64,000 bases of DNA from Lamellibrachia satsuma (Eukaryota; Annelida; Polychaeta; Sabellida; Siboglinidae): contig BSQZ01000103.1 of NCBI GenBank assembly GCA_033239005.1, positions 986,001-1,050,000 on the forward strand, read 5' to 3'. The first letter of the stretch is position 1, and every line of letters starts with the position of its first letter. Of the stretch, positions 34,010-64,000 are shown piece after piece. The notes below the pieces were generated by a model, which searched no databases, was not told the DNA's origin, and was given only the letters and a program-made list of their open reading frames with translations. The translations under genes and the position numbers were made by a program.

Positions 34010-36447
34010 GAAATAATGTGATATACATTTAATGAACAAATGCATATTTGTATTATATATAAAATCGACATTCTCACAAACATATGGCCATTGATTGGTG
34101 CAAGATTTTGGTACAACCTTAAGGCACCTACCCTGAAATAAAAGTAAGGAAACCATAGTTTTTTTTTAATCCATTTTATTACATTTTACAAAAAAATGGG
34201 GTCCCATGCAGTTAAGGAGGCGTTTTAACGTAAAGGTACACTTGCCAATATGCACTTTCCATCATTGCATTCAAACAATTAATTGTGTAATATAAACCAT
34301 GGGTGAATATCGCCCAGTGGCTATAGTAAGGAACCTACAGGCCACATTTCACGAAAATACATGCAATATTTGTTAGGGAAAATCTGCACAATATGCCTTT
34401 GTTGACACATTTCTTAGTCCTACTTCATTAGTTATAAATTTTGTTAAATTGGCCGCCAATAGGTGAACTAAGCGTGACAAATTTTGTACAAATTTGAGTA
34501 GTAGGTACGGCATAAAGTAATTTTGGATTTAATAGTACATTTTCCGTTAAGAAAAAAATTTTAATGTCCTCACACAAAAAAACACCCCATTAAAGCTAAT
34601 AATAATGAATTCCTACTGAAAAAAAATTTTTAGAAACTATATTTGACATCCCATTGCCAAACAGTAATTAACCGATGTGTTAAATGGAATGGCCTGTCCT
34701 AAAAAAACATCAAACAACATACATACGTATACATAACTGTTCATTGTCCCTGCGTAGGCGTTGGCTATGTCAGAATAGACGGGCGTAATCCTAAAGTATG
34801 TAGAAGCTATGCAATTATAATTTATTATATTTTGTCAACGACCTTCACGAGACTGATATGGAAAAGATGATAAACGGGTAACTAGTTCCAACTGAATTAT
34901 TAAACAAACAATTAAATAATGTTGTGTGATCATCGTGTATTTAGTTTGCTTACAACAATTGAATAATGTGTCTTACAGAATGGAAAACAGTGAAATAACA
35001 AGGTTTTTACATGCGTTAAACCGATGTTCTGGAGATAATATTTGTTCAACGCATTTGTTTATAACACGATCTCCTGTAACTATGGCAAACCCCAACTGGG
35101 TATCGCGTCAATGGTTGATTAACTACTCTAAACACATCATTATTATGGAAAATGTAACCGTTGTAGCAAGTAACAAAATAGTCATGCCGACCAGTATTGA
35201 ATCGTTGAACCTCTTAATTTGTAACATTTCTGACGTATATGTGCAGATTTTTTATACACGTTACAAGTTTGGCGTGCTGAACCTCTCTGTTAACTAAGCT
35301 AGACATGCATCTATCGCAAGCGGCTTTCTAAATTATAAAACAAACTCACATGTCTCCATACCTTCCTGCGATTCACGACGGACGACCTGTATGCAAATCT
35401 GTATGCTGTCTTAAAACGAAATAAAAGTCATGGTTTCCGGCCTATGCACCTATAAGAGTTACTGATGCACAAACATTTGTAACTGCAATTAAGAATATCA
35501 CGCCAAAAAAACTGTGTTAAACATACAACAGTTCTGTTGGTTCGACCTCCTTAATACGTAACTTTTCATAGAACGGTGCATGCGCTTGTCGTGGTCATTC
35601 GGAGAAATGGCCGGAATCCCGCACTTTTAGGTACTATATATTCTGAGTAAACCACTGGCGTGATATTCTTGATTTCAGTTGCACGTGGTTAGTTTTTATT
35701 ATCTCTTATGTGCATAGCCCCAAAACCATTACTTTGGTTTCGCTCTGAGGCTGACAGTCTGTCTCGTGTTTAATTTGGCACGTAGTGGTACGATGACCTC
35801 GTGTTTTTGTTTAAGTTCAAGTATATGGATCATTCCACAATTACGGTAACCCTTCAGATATTGTATACTATTTTTCAGTAGTTTATTCGAACATTCGTCA
35901 TGTTGTTAACCCGTCTAACAAATTTACATATGCCGTAGAATATCGTGATATTTGCGTTAGGAAATATCACGATATGGAATGCATTTTTATGTACTAGCCA
36001 ATAATACCCTTGGGGCATGACTATTTCGGAGCATACTTGCTAAAGCGGTCACATTTTCCACACAATGTGTAATGCACATGTAAAAAATGATATAAATAAG
36101 TTGATAGGGCATAACACTTCATGACATCCCAATAAATATAACATTCGTCGCAGGAATATTTGAAAATGTGTTGAGATGCACCGACCGATATATAGAAATG
36201 TCCTGAAAGCCGTCCTCCGTGAAAGCAAATATGCAATGGTTCGTATACTGCTAAAAGTAATAATTCTACCTGAAATATGCACCACTGCAACACCTGCATG
36301 AACACCTATGCCTCGGGAAAAGGTAAAGGTACGTTTTTATATAGCGCGGTATACAGTCCTTGGGATTGTTCAAAGCGCTTTACACTTCACCCCCGGCAGA
36401 CCTGTTCATTCCTACGTCATCTCGACTTCTCTGGGAAGCATTTGCTG
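34010..36447. other. No clear gene seen
   Basis: AT-rich region upstream of the peptide gene. A 123-codon plus frame at 34926-35297 (containing MENSEITRFLHALNRC) and a 94-codon minus frame at 36305-36021 lack known motifs. The upstream exon of the peptide gene, if it has one, should lie here on the minus strand. Confidence 0.3.
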
Positions 36448-37800
36448 GAATGGAGGGAAAGAGCTGGAAGGAACGGGGTAGCTGAAGGAAGGGGGAGCTG
36501 GAAGGAAGGGGGTAACTGAAGGAAGGGGGTAGCTGGAAGGAAGGGAGGGAGCTAGAAGGAAGGGGGTAGCTGAAGGAAGGGGGAGCTGGAAGGAAGGGGG
36601 AGCTGGAAGGAAGGGAGTGAGCTGGAAGGAAGGGGGTAGCTGGAAGGAAGGGGGTAGCTGAAGGAAGGGGGTAGCTGAAGGAAGGGGGAGCTGGAAGGAA
36701 GGGGGAGCTGGAAGGAAGGAAGGGGGTAGCTGGAAGGAAGGGGGAGCTGGAAGGAAGGGGGTAGCTGAAGGAAGGGGGTAGCTGAAGGAAGGAAGGGAGC
36801 TGGAAGGAAGGGGGTAGCTGGAAGGAAGGGGGAGCTGGAAGGAAGGGAGGGAGCTGGAATGAAGGGGGTAGCTGAAGGAAGGGGGAGCTGGAAGGAAGGG
36901 AGGGAGCTGGAAGGAAGGGGGTAGCTGGAAGGAAGGGAGGGAGCTGGAAGGAAGGGGGTAGCTGAAGGAAGGAAGGGAGCTGGAAGGAAGGGGGTAGCTG
37001 GAAGGAAGGGGGAGCTGGAAGGAAGGGAGGGAGCTGGAATGAAGGGGGAGCTGGAAGGAAGGGGGTAGCTGAAGGAAGGAAGGGAGCTGGAAGGAAGGGG
37101 GTAGCTGGAAGGAAGGGGGAGCTGGAAGGAAGGGAGGGAGCTGGAAGGAAGGGATGGAGCTGGAAGGAAGGGGGTAGCTGAACGAAGGGGGAGCTGGAAG
37201 GAAGGGAGGGAGCTGGAAGGGAGGGGAGCTGGAAGGAAGGGAGGGCGCTGGGAGGAAGGAAGGGAGCTGGAAGGAAGGGGGAGCTGGAAGGAAGGTGGTA
37301 GCTGGAAGGAAGGGGGAGCTGGAAGGAAGGGGGAGCTGGAAGGAAGGGAGGGAGCTGGAAGGAAGGAAGGGAGCTGGAACGAAGGGGGTAGTTGGAAGGA
37401 AGGGGGTAGTTGGAAGGAAGGGAGGGAGCTGGAAGGAAGGGGGTAGCTGGAAGGAAGGGGTTAGCTGAAGGAAGGGGTTAGCTGAAGGAAGGGGAGCTGG
37501 AAGGAAGGGGGAGCTGGGAGGAAGGGATGGAGCTGGAAGGAAGGGGGTAGCTGAAGGAAGGGGGAGCTGGAAGGAAGGGAGTAGCTGAACGAAGGGGGAG
37601 CTGGAACGAAGGGGGAGCTGGAAGGAAGGGAGGGAGCTGGAAGGGAGGGCGCTGGAAGGAAGGGGGAGCTGGAAGCAAGCGAGGGAGCTGGAAGGAAAGG
37701 AGGGAGCTGGAAGGAAGGAAGGGGGAGACTGGAAGGAAGGGAGGGAGCTGGAAAGAAGGGAGGGAGCTGGAAGGAAGGGGGGAGCTGGAAGGAAGGGGGA
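36448..37800. repeat. Purine-strand minisatellite, about 1.35 kb
   Basis: Tandem variants of ggaagg(g)aggg(g)gagct, 17-24 bp each, with an AGCT interruption between purine runs. The plus strand is almost entirely A/G and G-run rich, so it could form G-quadruplex or triplex structure. The 479-codon Pro/Ser/Leu/Phe minus frame through it (PSFQLPP repeats) arises from the repeat and is not a gene. Confidence 0.97.
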
Positions 37801-38825
37801 GGGCGCATCCTTAGGATAAACTCTGATTGTACCTTTTTTAAGATGCCACAATTATGTGATATTATATGACCGTTATCTATTCAATGTGGGTGTTTCGGGA
37901 CGAATGTCGCGTACGTTCCATGCTGAACGGAATCATAAACACACGACGGTCAACTTATTTTTAGAAAATGGTAGATAACATATTTCGGCGCATGTTAGAA
38001 TATATCTAGTTTATACTATATGTAACATGATATTACGATAAAACTATGTATCACTCCCTTTCGCTGACTTCCATTCAAAATACTGTCCAATTTTGGATAC
38101 AGCTGTCTGACTGACATTCTTAAGAATCCAAAGACGGCAAATGTTTGCGTAATCCCTTTGCGTTTTACAGTAACTACGTCTATCGCTTGATCAATGATAA
38201 AACTTGCTAACTTGTCCAACTCACATATTTCTTCATGTCTTCTTGTCGCATATGCTGTCCTGCGCTTACACATTAAAAGTTGTGTCGAATCTCCTGGTTG
38301 CCTCTTCAACGAAACAGGCTGTCGGTCTCTAATCATGTCGGCCGTGCTTATTTAAGTGTTTAATTGGTCCAAATCTAGATTTGCAAGAGCGATTGGCAAA
38401 CAACATATCAAGTGTTGACGTGACTGCGGTGGTTCAATGATTTACACAAGACAACGATGTCGTCTTAGATAGCGCCGGTAACCGCACAAACAATTAAGGC
38501 GATCGTGACGCTGTGCTCCATTGTTAGAGCTAGTTTCGGCCACAGCTGACGCGTGCCCAGACTGCACACAATTGGTGCCGTGCATCACGGTGCATGTGAT
38601 GCCCGGCAGACACGTATGTCGACTTTTAGGGGCGCTCGCATAAGTTCTCAAGTCACACAAAAACTCATAATGTTTAGTATTTTATCAAACTACCACCCGT
38701 CCCATCAATACGTGGTGTGAGACATAAGATAACGCGCATATTATTGCCAATCAAAAAGCAGAATCAATAGCCGCCTGCCTCCAATCCATATGCAGTCAAA
38801 TCGACACGTATCCGACTTTTAGTCG
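37801..38825. other. No gene seen
   Basis: Mixed sequence between the purine repeat and the Gypsy relic. A 106-codon minus frame at 38336-38016 has no recognised domain. Confidence 0.35.
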
Positions 38826-39159
38826 CAAACAGTTTGTATGCCGACGAATAGATGGCAACTACCAATCGGCCGACCGTCAGCCAGCCAATTTTTCATATGC
38901 CAGATGTCTACAAAAAAAGTGTTGCCAACTGTTGGTAGAGAATATAACATAGTTAACTCGACAAGGCAGGGCCAGGCTGCAGAACTAGCTTTATTATCTT
39001 TACTACAAGAGAGCTCTCACTAGCTCTATATCAAAACAGCAGGTGGCAGCACCAGACGGTAGTAATGTCCATTAAATCTTCCCAAACTTTACATAAAAAG
39101 TTACGCTTTGCATCTATAAATAAGCATTCGAAATGTTCAAAACAAAACTACAGTTCAAC

Positions 39160-40301
39160 AGTTTTATATGAATACCTTCAAATCGTTAACCCTTTGTGGA
39201 CGAATGGGAGGAGCGGGTACAGGAAGTGTAAGACTTGTACTAGTAGTCCTGGGTGAGGATGGAGATCCCACTGGATTACTTGCTATGACTACCAGATATG
39301 GTAGAGTAGGAGGGGTAGGCCACGGAGCGGGGTCAAGTTCGTCTGGCCAGTATCTCAACGGCTCAATGTCAGTGTTGACCTTTCGGAAATGACTCGCGTT
39401 TCGCGTTTTGACCTCCTGGCCTCTTTGTGCTGTTATTGTTGTACTGTTCCTGTCTATGGCTTCAAAAGACTGATGCTGGAATGTTGGCACTAGTTTCTCT
39501 TGCTGTGTCCTATTCTTCAACAACACTTTGTCTCCATTACCAATGTCAGACTTGGTTATATTTCTCCGTGCCTCTTCTGGTGGATTCTTTCATCCATTTC
39601 CACAGCATCTCGGGTAGCTTCATCTCCAGTGGTACATCGTTCAAGACGGGTGCTGGTGGCTGGCGTGTCGATGTGTGCAGGGTAGCCCTGCAGTTTCTCA
39701 GAAAGCGGTACAGCTCCTGTTATCAGGGTTTACCTTCTACTTGTGCGCACTTGCAGACTTTCACTGTGGTTCTCATAAATCTTTCTGCTACATCATTGGC
39801 TTCTGGCTAACATGGCGTGAGCCGCAGATGGCGGAAACCTTGGTTGAGAGCGAACATTCTAAATTCTTCGCCTAGGAACTGAGTCCCGTTGTCTGTCTTC
39901 AGAGTGTCTGGGATACCTCTTTGTGAGAATATCTTGTCGAAGACTGGAATAACTGTCCGAGCTGACACGGATCTTACCGCTTCGACTTCAGGAAATCTGA
40001 AGTCCTCGTCCATAATGACAAGTAGATAGTCACCTGAGGGTAATGGTCTATAAAAATATGCGCAGAGGTGAAACCATTTCCTTGACGGAAGATCTGACGT
40101 AACCAATGGTTCCCTTGCCTTTTTGTCATCAGCTGCTTTGCATGCTATGTACTCTTCACGTAGCTTGGCAACCACAACGTCAATTCTGGGAAACCGCACT
40201 TTCTCTTTGACGAGAACCTTCACTTTCTCTTTGACGAGAACCTTCGTCTTGTTTATTGCTTTAACAAGATTTGCCATCGAAGCCAAAGGCCCAGATGGCA
40301 A
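39160..40301 (-). pseudogene. Gypsy integrase and pol C-terminus
   Basis: Minus frame 40301-39807 is the integrase core: PLPSGDYLLVIMDEDFRFPEVE (first Asp region: ..HLCAYFYRPLPSG, where the usual D of the RxDFxGP motif is replaced) and IPDTLKTDNGTQFLGEEF (second catalytic Asp in TDNG). In shifted frames QELYRFLRNCRATLHTSTRQPP and, at 39526-39164, EAIDRNSTTITAQRGQEVKTRNASHFRKV give the post-integrase tail typical of Gypsy elements of animals. A local 24-bp duplication (ctttctctttgacgagaacc, about 40199-40246) adds extra KVLVKEK residues. Non-functional. Confidence 0.8.
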
Positions 40302-40670
40302 GTGGACAAGGAAGCCATTGGCTTATCGAGAGTCCAACAATGTTCATCTACTTATAACCCGCCCTCATGAGATATGTGTCAACCTTCTTTTTGTTCCATT
40401 CATTTAGTGTCCTCTGTGAGAACGAGTGCTTCCTGATGTCCAATCTACATTGATCCTTTACTAATTTTACCTGATGTCCTCTAGTTCTGCTATCCTTCTT
40501 GAGTGAGAAAAACATTTCTATCAATATTTTCATACCCATTCAATATCTTAAAAACTTCAATCTGATCTCCTCTTAACATCCTTGTCTCTAGAGTTGTTAA
40601 ACCACATTCCTTCAGGCGTTCTTCATAACTAAGGTCTCTCAGTTCTGGAATCATTTTAGTTGCCTGTCCT
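40261..40670 (-). mobile_element. CR1 LINE 3' fragment nested in the Gypsy pol gene
   Basis: Near-identical to the 3' end of the CR1 element at 52.05-52.50 kb, sharing the same 3' terminus (tttaacaagatttgcc on the plus strand). About 57 bp are deleted near 40395 and the 5' end is truncated at about 40668. It splits the Gypsy pol frame between SLQDRQ and AINKTKVLVKE, so it inserted after the Gypsy element. Confidence 0.9.
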
Positions 40671-40902
40671 GCAGACTTGCTGGAACTGCTATGCGGGTTT
40701 CTCTTAGGACTAGTCCATCTTGTGTTACAGTCAGTTCATTTCCAACTCTACTGTGCACCGCTTCAAGATCTTCACTTGGATCTTGTTCATACTTGATTTC
40801 AAAGATATACCATTTCCCTGTTAATAGAAGATCTTTGACAGCACTCAGAGTTGTGTCTGCCAACGTGGCTTCTAGAACTTCTGTACCACTCATCGCCTTC
40901 AC
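40651..40902 (-). pseudogene. Gypsy pol segment upstream of integrase
   Basis: Minus frame with KYEQDPSEDLEAVHSRVGNEL, VTQDGLVLRETRIAVPASLQ, matching the region between RNase H and the HHCC zinc-binding part of Gypsy integrase; the following LAHEGHQG-type sequence is removed by the CR1 insertion. No RT or protease is found further upstream, so the element is 5'-deleted. Confidence 0.75.
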
Positions 40903-41095
40903 TCTGTGATAAAAATCACACCGTTGTCGCCAAATATAAAGTAGCTAACTCGACAAGGCGGTGCCAGGTTGAAGAACTAACTATCAATAGCTCTATATTA
41001 AAACAGCAGGTGGCAGCACCAGACGGTAGTAATTTGGTCACCAACAGTTTGTCGGCTGACAAATAGTTGGCGACTATCCGTCGGTCCACCGAAAT

Positions 41096-41683
41096 TGTGA
41101 CCGACTCACTGTTGAACAGACACGTACGAACTGATTTACGAGTTGGCATCAACTTGACCAATCGGCAGAAGGTGGAACTAACCCGGTGTCACGATTTTTT
41201 TCGGTTCATTAGTCTAGGGGTAGCAATAAATAGCGGTGGATGAGACGACGTCACTTACTTTTCTTTTCGGGTTCCGATTATGTATACAGTAACCAACAGC
41301 TATGGCAACTAGGTATGATTGATATAAGAGACAAGAACAAACATATATAGTTTGCACATTTATTACGTAAATAACACAACAAGATATTATGTGTCAACAA
41401 CGTCAACAATTATAGAGGATAACAAGTTCACACACATCTAAATCAAAAGTTAGAATAATAACTTTTTTAGTCTTGCCGGAAATAGAGTTCAAATGTTTCG
41501 AAAGTTCCAATCGTGAATACCGATAACTTTAACACATTCTGTCCTTGGATGTGGGTTAAGCTAATGCTTAACATTGACTCCTTCCCTGGGTCGCCACAGG
41601 GGATAAAACTAACACGTTGCACAAGACATTTTGACAATCATTTACACAGCGGTGTCAACGAATTGGATACACTGAAGAATACT
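41096..41683. other. No gene seen
   Basis: Unique sequence between the Gypsy relic and the 46-bp satellite. The last 60 bases hold degenerate precursors of the satellite unit. Confidence 0.4.
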
Positions 41684-43545
41684 TTAACGACGGACGATGA
41701 GACGAACGAGTTGAAGATAGAAGAACACTTTAACGACGGACGATGAGACGAACGAGATGAAGATAGAAGAACACTTTAACGACGGACGATGAGACGAACG
41801 AGTTGAAGATAGAAGAACACTTTAACGACGGACGATGAGACGAACGAGTTGAAGATAGAAGAACACTTTAACGACGGACGATGAGACGAAAGAGTTGAAG
41901 ATAGAAGAACACTTTAACGACGGACGATGAGACGAACGAGATGAAGATAGAAGAACACTTTAACGACGGTCGATGAGACGAACGAGTTGAAGATAGGAGA
42001 ACACTTTAACGACGGTCGATGAGACGAACGAGTTGAAGATAGAAGAACACTTTAACGACGGTCGACGAGACGAACGAGTTGAAGATAGAAGAACACTTTA
42101 ACGACGGTCGACGAGACGAACGAGATGATGATAGAAGAACACTTTAACGACGGTCGACGAGACGAACGAGTTGAAGATAGAAGAACACTTTAACGACGGT
42201 CGACGAGACGAACGAGTTGAAGATAGAAGAACACTTTAACGACGGTCGACGAGACGAACGAGTTGAAGACAGAAGAAAACTTTAACGACGGTCGACGAGA
42301 CGAACGAGATGAAGACAGAAGAACACTTTAACGACGGTCGATGAGACGAACGAGTTGAAGACAGAAGAACACTTTAACGACGGACGACGAGACGAACGAG
42401 TTGAAGACAGAAGAACACTTTAACGACGGTCGACGAGACGAACGAGTTGAAGACAGAAGAACACTTTAACGACGGTCGACGAGACGAACGAGTTGAAGAC
42501 AGAAGAACACTTTAACGACGGTCGACGAGACGAACGAGTTGAAGACAGAAGAAAACTTTAACGACGGTCGACGAGACGAACGAGATGAAGACAGAAGGAC
42601 ACTTTAACGACGGTCGACGAGACGAACGAGTTGAAGACAGAAGAACACTTTAACGACGGTCGACGAGACGAACGAGTTGAAGACAGAAGGACACTTTAAC
42701 GACGGTCGACGAGACGAACGAGATGAAGACAGAAGGACACTTTAACGACGGTCGACGAGACGAACGAGATGAAGATAGAAGAACACTTTAACGACGAGAC
42801 GAACGAGATGAAGATAGAAGAACACTTTAACGACGGACGACGAGACGAACGAGATGAAGATAGAAGAACACTTTAACGACGGACGATGAAGAAGAACGCT
42901 TTCACGACGGACCACGAGACGAACGAGTTGAAGATAGAAGAACGCTTTAACGACGGACGACGAGACGAACGAGTTGAAGATAGAAGAACGCTTTAACGAC
43001 GGACGAGGAGACGAACGAGTTGAAGATAGAAGAACGCTTTAACGACGGACGAGGAGACGAACGAGTTGAAGATAGAAGAACACTTTAACGACGGACGAGG
43101 AGACGGACGAGTTGAAGATAGAAGAACACTTTAACGACGGACGATGAGACGAACGAGTTGAAGATAGAAGAACGCTTTAACGACGGTCGACGAGACGAAC
43201 GAGTTGAAGATAGAAGAACACTTTAACGACGGTCGATGAGACGAACGAGTTGAAGATAGAAGAACGCTTTAACGACGGACGACGAGACGAACGAGTTGAA
43301 GATAGAAGAACACTTTAACGACAGTCGATGAGACGAACGAGTTGAAGATAGAAGAACGCTTTAACGACGGACGACGAGACGAACGAGTTGAAGATAGAAG
43401 AACACTTTAACGACAGTCGATGAGACGAACGAGTTGAAGATAGAAGAACGCTTTAACGACGGACGACGAGACGAACGAGTTGAAGATAGAAGAACACTTT
43501 AACGACAGTCGATGAGACGAACGAGTTGAAGATAGAAGAACGCTT
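41684..43545. repeat. 46-bp satellite, ~40 copies, with a 92-bp higher-order end
   Basis: The unit ttaacgacggacgatgagac.. (46 bp) repeats from 41684; spacing is constant apart from a deleted unit at about 42790 and a partial one at 42880. Variants are grouped: gatag early, cggtcgac and gacag in the middle (42240-42760), aacgcttt and gaggagac towards the right. At about 43265-43540 two unit types alternate (cgctttaacgacggacgac / cactttaacgacagtcgat) giving three 92-bp dimers. No coding meaning: 46 is not divisible by three. Confidence 0.97.
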
Positions 43546-43559
43546 CGACGGTGATGATC

Positions 43560-44235
43560 GATGCAGGTTGTAGAGAGGAACGCTTTCACGGGGGTCTTTG
43601 ATGTGAATCAACAGTCATATTGTCGTTCCGGTGAATAAAATGTATCGAATTATGTATAACATAAATATACGACTAGAACGCTTGGAGGATTTTTCTTTGT
43701 TAACGGTTACTAATAAAAGAATAAACGCTACAATAAAGGCTATGTTTGCCCTATGCAATCGGCTTCTACATATTTTAGAAGTTTAGTTTGCAAGTGCAGC
43801 TGTAACTAAAACACGTCGTCATGAACCTACCCAAAACTCTGAATGACGCTCTAAATCGTTACGACGCAAAACCCAAATCTGGGTGATTTCTGTATTAAGC
43901 AATCAAATCATATTTAGAGACGGCATTCAGCGTTTCTACATCATATTTCAATACCAATATGCCAGTGGTGGCGGGAGTCTTAAGTCAGTTTTGCACTCGG
44001 CCCTTAAGAAATTCGTCGATCGGAGAAGGAAACCGTATGAAACCATAGTTCTTCCCCGTTACACCGATAATTCAACAAATAATTTATCAATATTTTCACT
44101 TAACTACTCAACCATGATAAATATAACAAACTACATGACTGGAGCTTCACCAACAATAATATTATACACCACAAATTACTGATTCCATAATCGAATGGAA
44201 TTCAGTTCTAGCTAAACTAAAAAACTAAACTAATA
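43560..44235. other. No gene seen
   Basis: AT-rich sequence. A 99-codon plus frame at 43883-44182 (with SGGGSLKSVLHSALKKFVDRR) is not recognised and has no splice support. Confidence 0.3.
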
Positions 44236-44252
44236 TATATAATTATATATAT

Positions 44253-44343
<91 letters not shown>
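44236..44343. repeat. (TA)n microsatellite
   Basis: About 105 bp of uninterrupted TA. Confidence 0.98.
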
Positions 44344-44349
<6 letters not shown>

Positions 44350-44955
44350 GGGACACCCGGCCACTTGCTCAGCTCCGTATCGAATGGCTTGAAGTAGCAA
44401 AAATGGCGGTATACTATTCCCCCGCTGCACACCAAACTCCCCGATAGTGGCGCCACTCAGCCTATCACCACTGCCAAGACTTCATTATTAATTCAAAATG
44501 AATATCTACGATGGAATTAAAAAGGCTGGGAAACGTCGCTATTGTTTACGCCTTATTAAGTCATTGCAACAGGCAATTGAATAACATAACATAATTTCAA
44601 ACAAAACTCAGCACATCAAATGTAAGTTAATGGTTAGTGGCGCCACTGTTTGACTATTGCACTCAGACTCCCCAACAGTGGCGCCTCCAAGTGTTAATAC
44701 TGCAGTTGGGTAGTCTATTATATGACCCTAGTGTCAGTCTGGCATCCGAACACCTGGATTCTCGCCCATATCACTTCACAGTCCTTACACAACATTTGTC
44801 TATGCGCAAATACATTTTCTACCACACAGTCATTAATCATTTGAACACAATGTAATTTCGTAAATAGCAACATGTCAACGTTCGATTTCGTCTCTAGCAG
44901 TATTTCCCGTTGTGGTAACGTCAACAGAAATGGCTTCAGTGGTGCTTTCCAATCT
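44344..44955 (-). other. Likely 3' UTR/downstream region of the RIM-like gene
   Basis: Follows the stop codon of the last RIM-like exon on the minus strand. No clear AATAAA is seen close to the stop. The 12-bp palindrome agtggcgccact occurs at 44446 and 44637 and a half copy (cagtggcgcc) at 44678, an unusual local repetition. Confidence 0.35.

Positions 44956-64000
<19,045 letters not shown>

Larger units (their letters stand above)
38826..41095 (-). mobile_element. Ty3/Gypsy LTR retrotransposon relic
   Basis: An internal pol region (39160-40902, minus) is flanked by related sequences: ctcgacaaggc(a/g)g.gccagg through agcaccagacggtagtaat at about 38950-39063 and 40948-41033, and an aacagtttgt..ccgac segment at 38828-38880 and 41039-41095. 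The order of the two segments differs between sides, so the LTR copies are rearranged or truncated. A CR1 fragment is inserted in pol at 40261-40670. Confidence 0.65.

Noticed and set aside
36412..37851. 479-codon Pro/Ser/Leu/Phe-rich minus-strand frame
   Set aside because: It is the translation of the purine minisatellite; no start context, splice sites or non-repeat domain.
43883..44182. 99-codon plus frame with SGGGSLKSVLHSALKK
   Set aside because: No homologous motif recognised, no splice support and AT-rich tail; not strong enough to call a gene.

Overview
ORGANISM. This is eukaryotic, intron-bearing animal DNA. It shows AT-rich intergenic sequence, many microsatellites and minisatellites, several transposon classes and GT-AG splice sites. 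A neuronal active-zone gene points to an animal with synapses. A lancelet (amphioxus) is my best guess, because one minisatellite is built from repeated exon/5'-splice-site units, a class I recall from amphioxus introns (recollection, unverified). A mollusc or other marine invertebrate is not excluded. LAYOUT. 1-18 kb is dominated by repeats. Two 3+ kb copies (1-3589 and 13709-16898) and one relic (17767-18028) of a minus-strand element carry a coiled-coil and transposase-like gene and 58-bp minisatellites. At 9774-13447 lies a nearly identical 1837-bp tandem duplication. Between them, at 7929-8807, is a broken integrated Rep gene of a circular single-stranded DNA (CRESS-DNA, circo/cyclovirus-like) virus. 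18-20.5 kb holds a decayed Harbinger element with both its genes (DDE transposase and Myb/SANT-like partner). 22-32.8 kb is a transposon graveyard: several LINE fragments, a transposase-like pseudogene with the TTDFFGNEL motif, and a pseudogene with a C-terminal Cys-rich motif. A small cysteine-rich secreted peptide gene is read at 33.7-34.0 kb. 36.4-37.8 kb is a purine-strand repeat. 38.8-41.1 kb is a Ty3/Gypsy relic with a CR1 fragment inserted in it. 41.7-43.5 kb is a 46-bp satellite of about 40 copies with a 92-bp higher-order end. HOST GENE. From 45 kb to beyond the right edge the minus strand carries a multi-exon gene with PDZ, C2A and C2B domains, best explained as RIM (regulating synaptic membrane exocytosis). 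I reconstructed eleven phase-compatible exons plus the end of a twelfth at the window edge; at least one linker exon is still missing on each side of C2A. Its introns hold a hAT transposase relic, a 53-bp minisatellite, a 5'-truncated CR1 LINE with an intact 872-codon frame, long CA microsatellites and a 69-bp array whose units each copy the end of a PDZ exon and its splice donor. HOW THINGS FIT. Only the RIM-like gene and perhaps the small secreted peptide look like working host genes. The rest is mobile or virus-derived DNA at different ages, from a fresh tandem duplication and an intact CR1 frame to frameshifted relics. All domain calls are by eye from translations; no database search was run.
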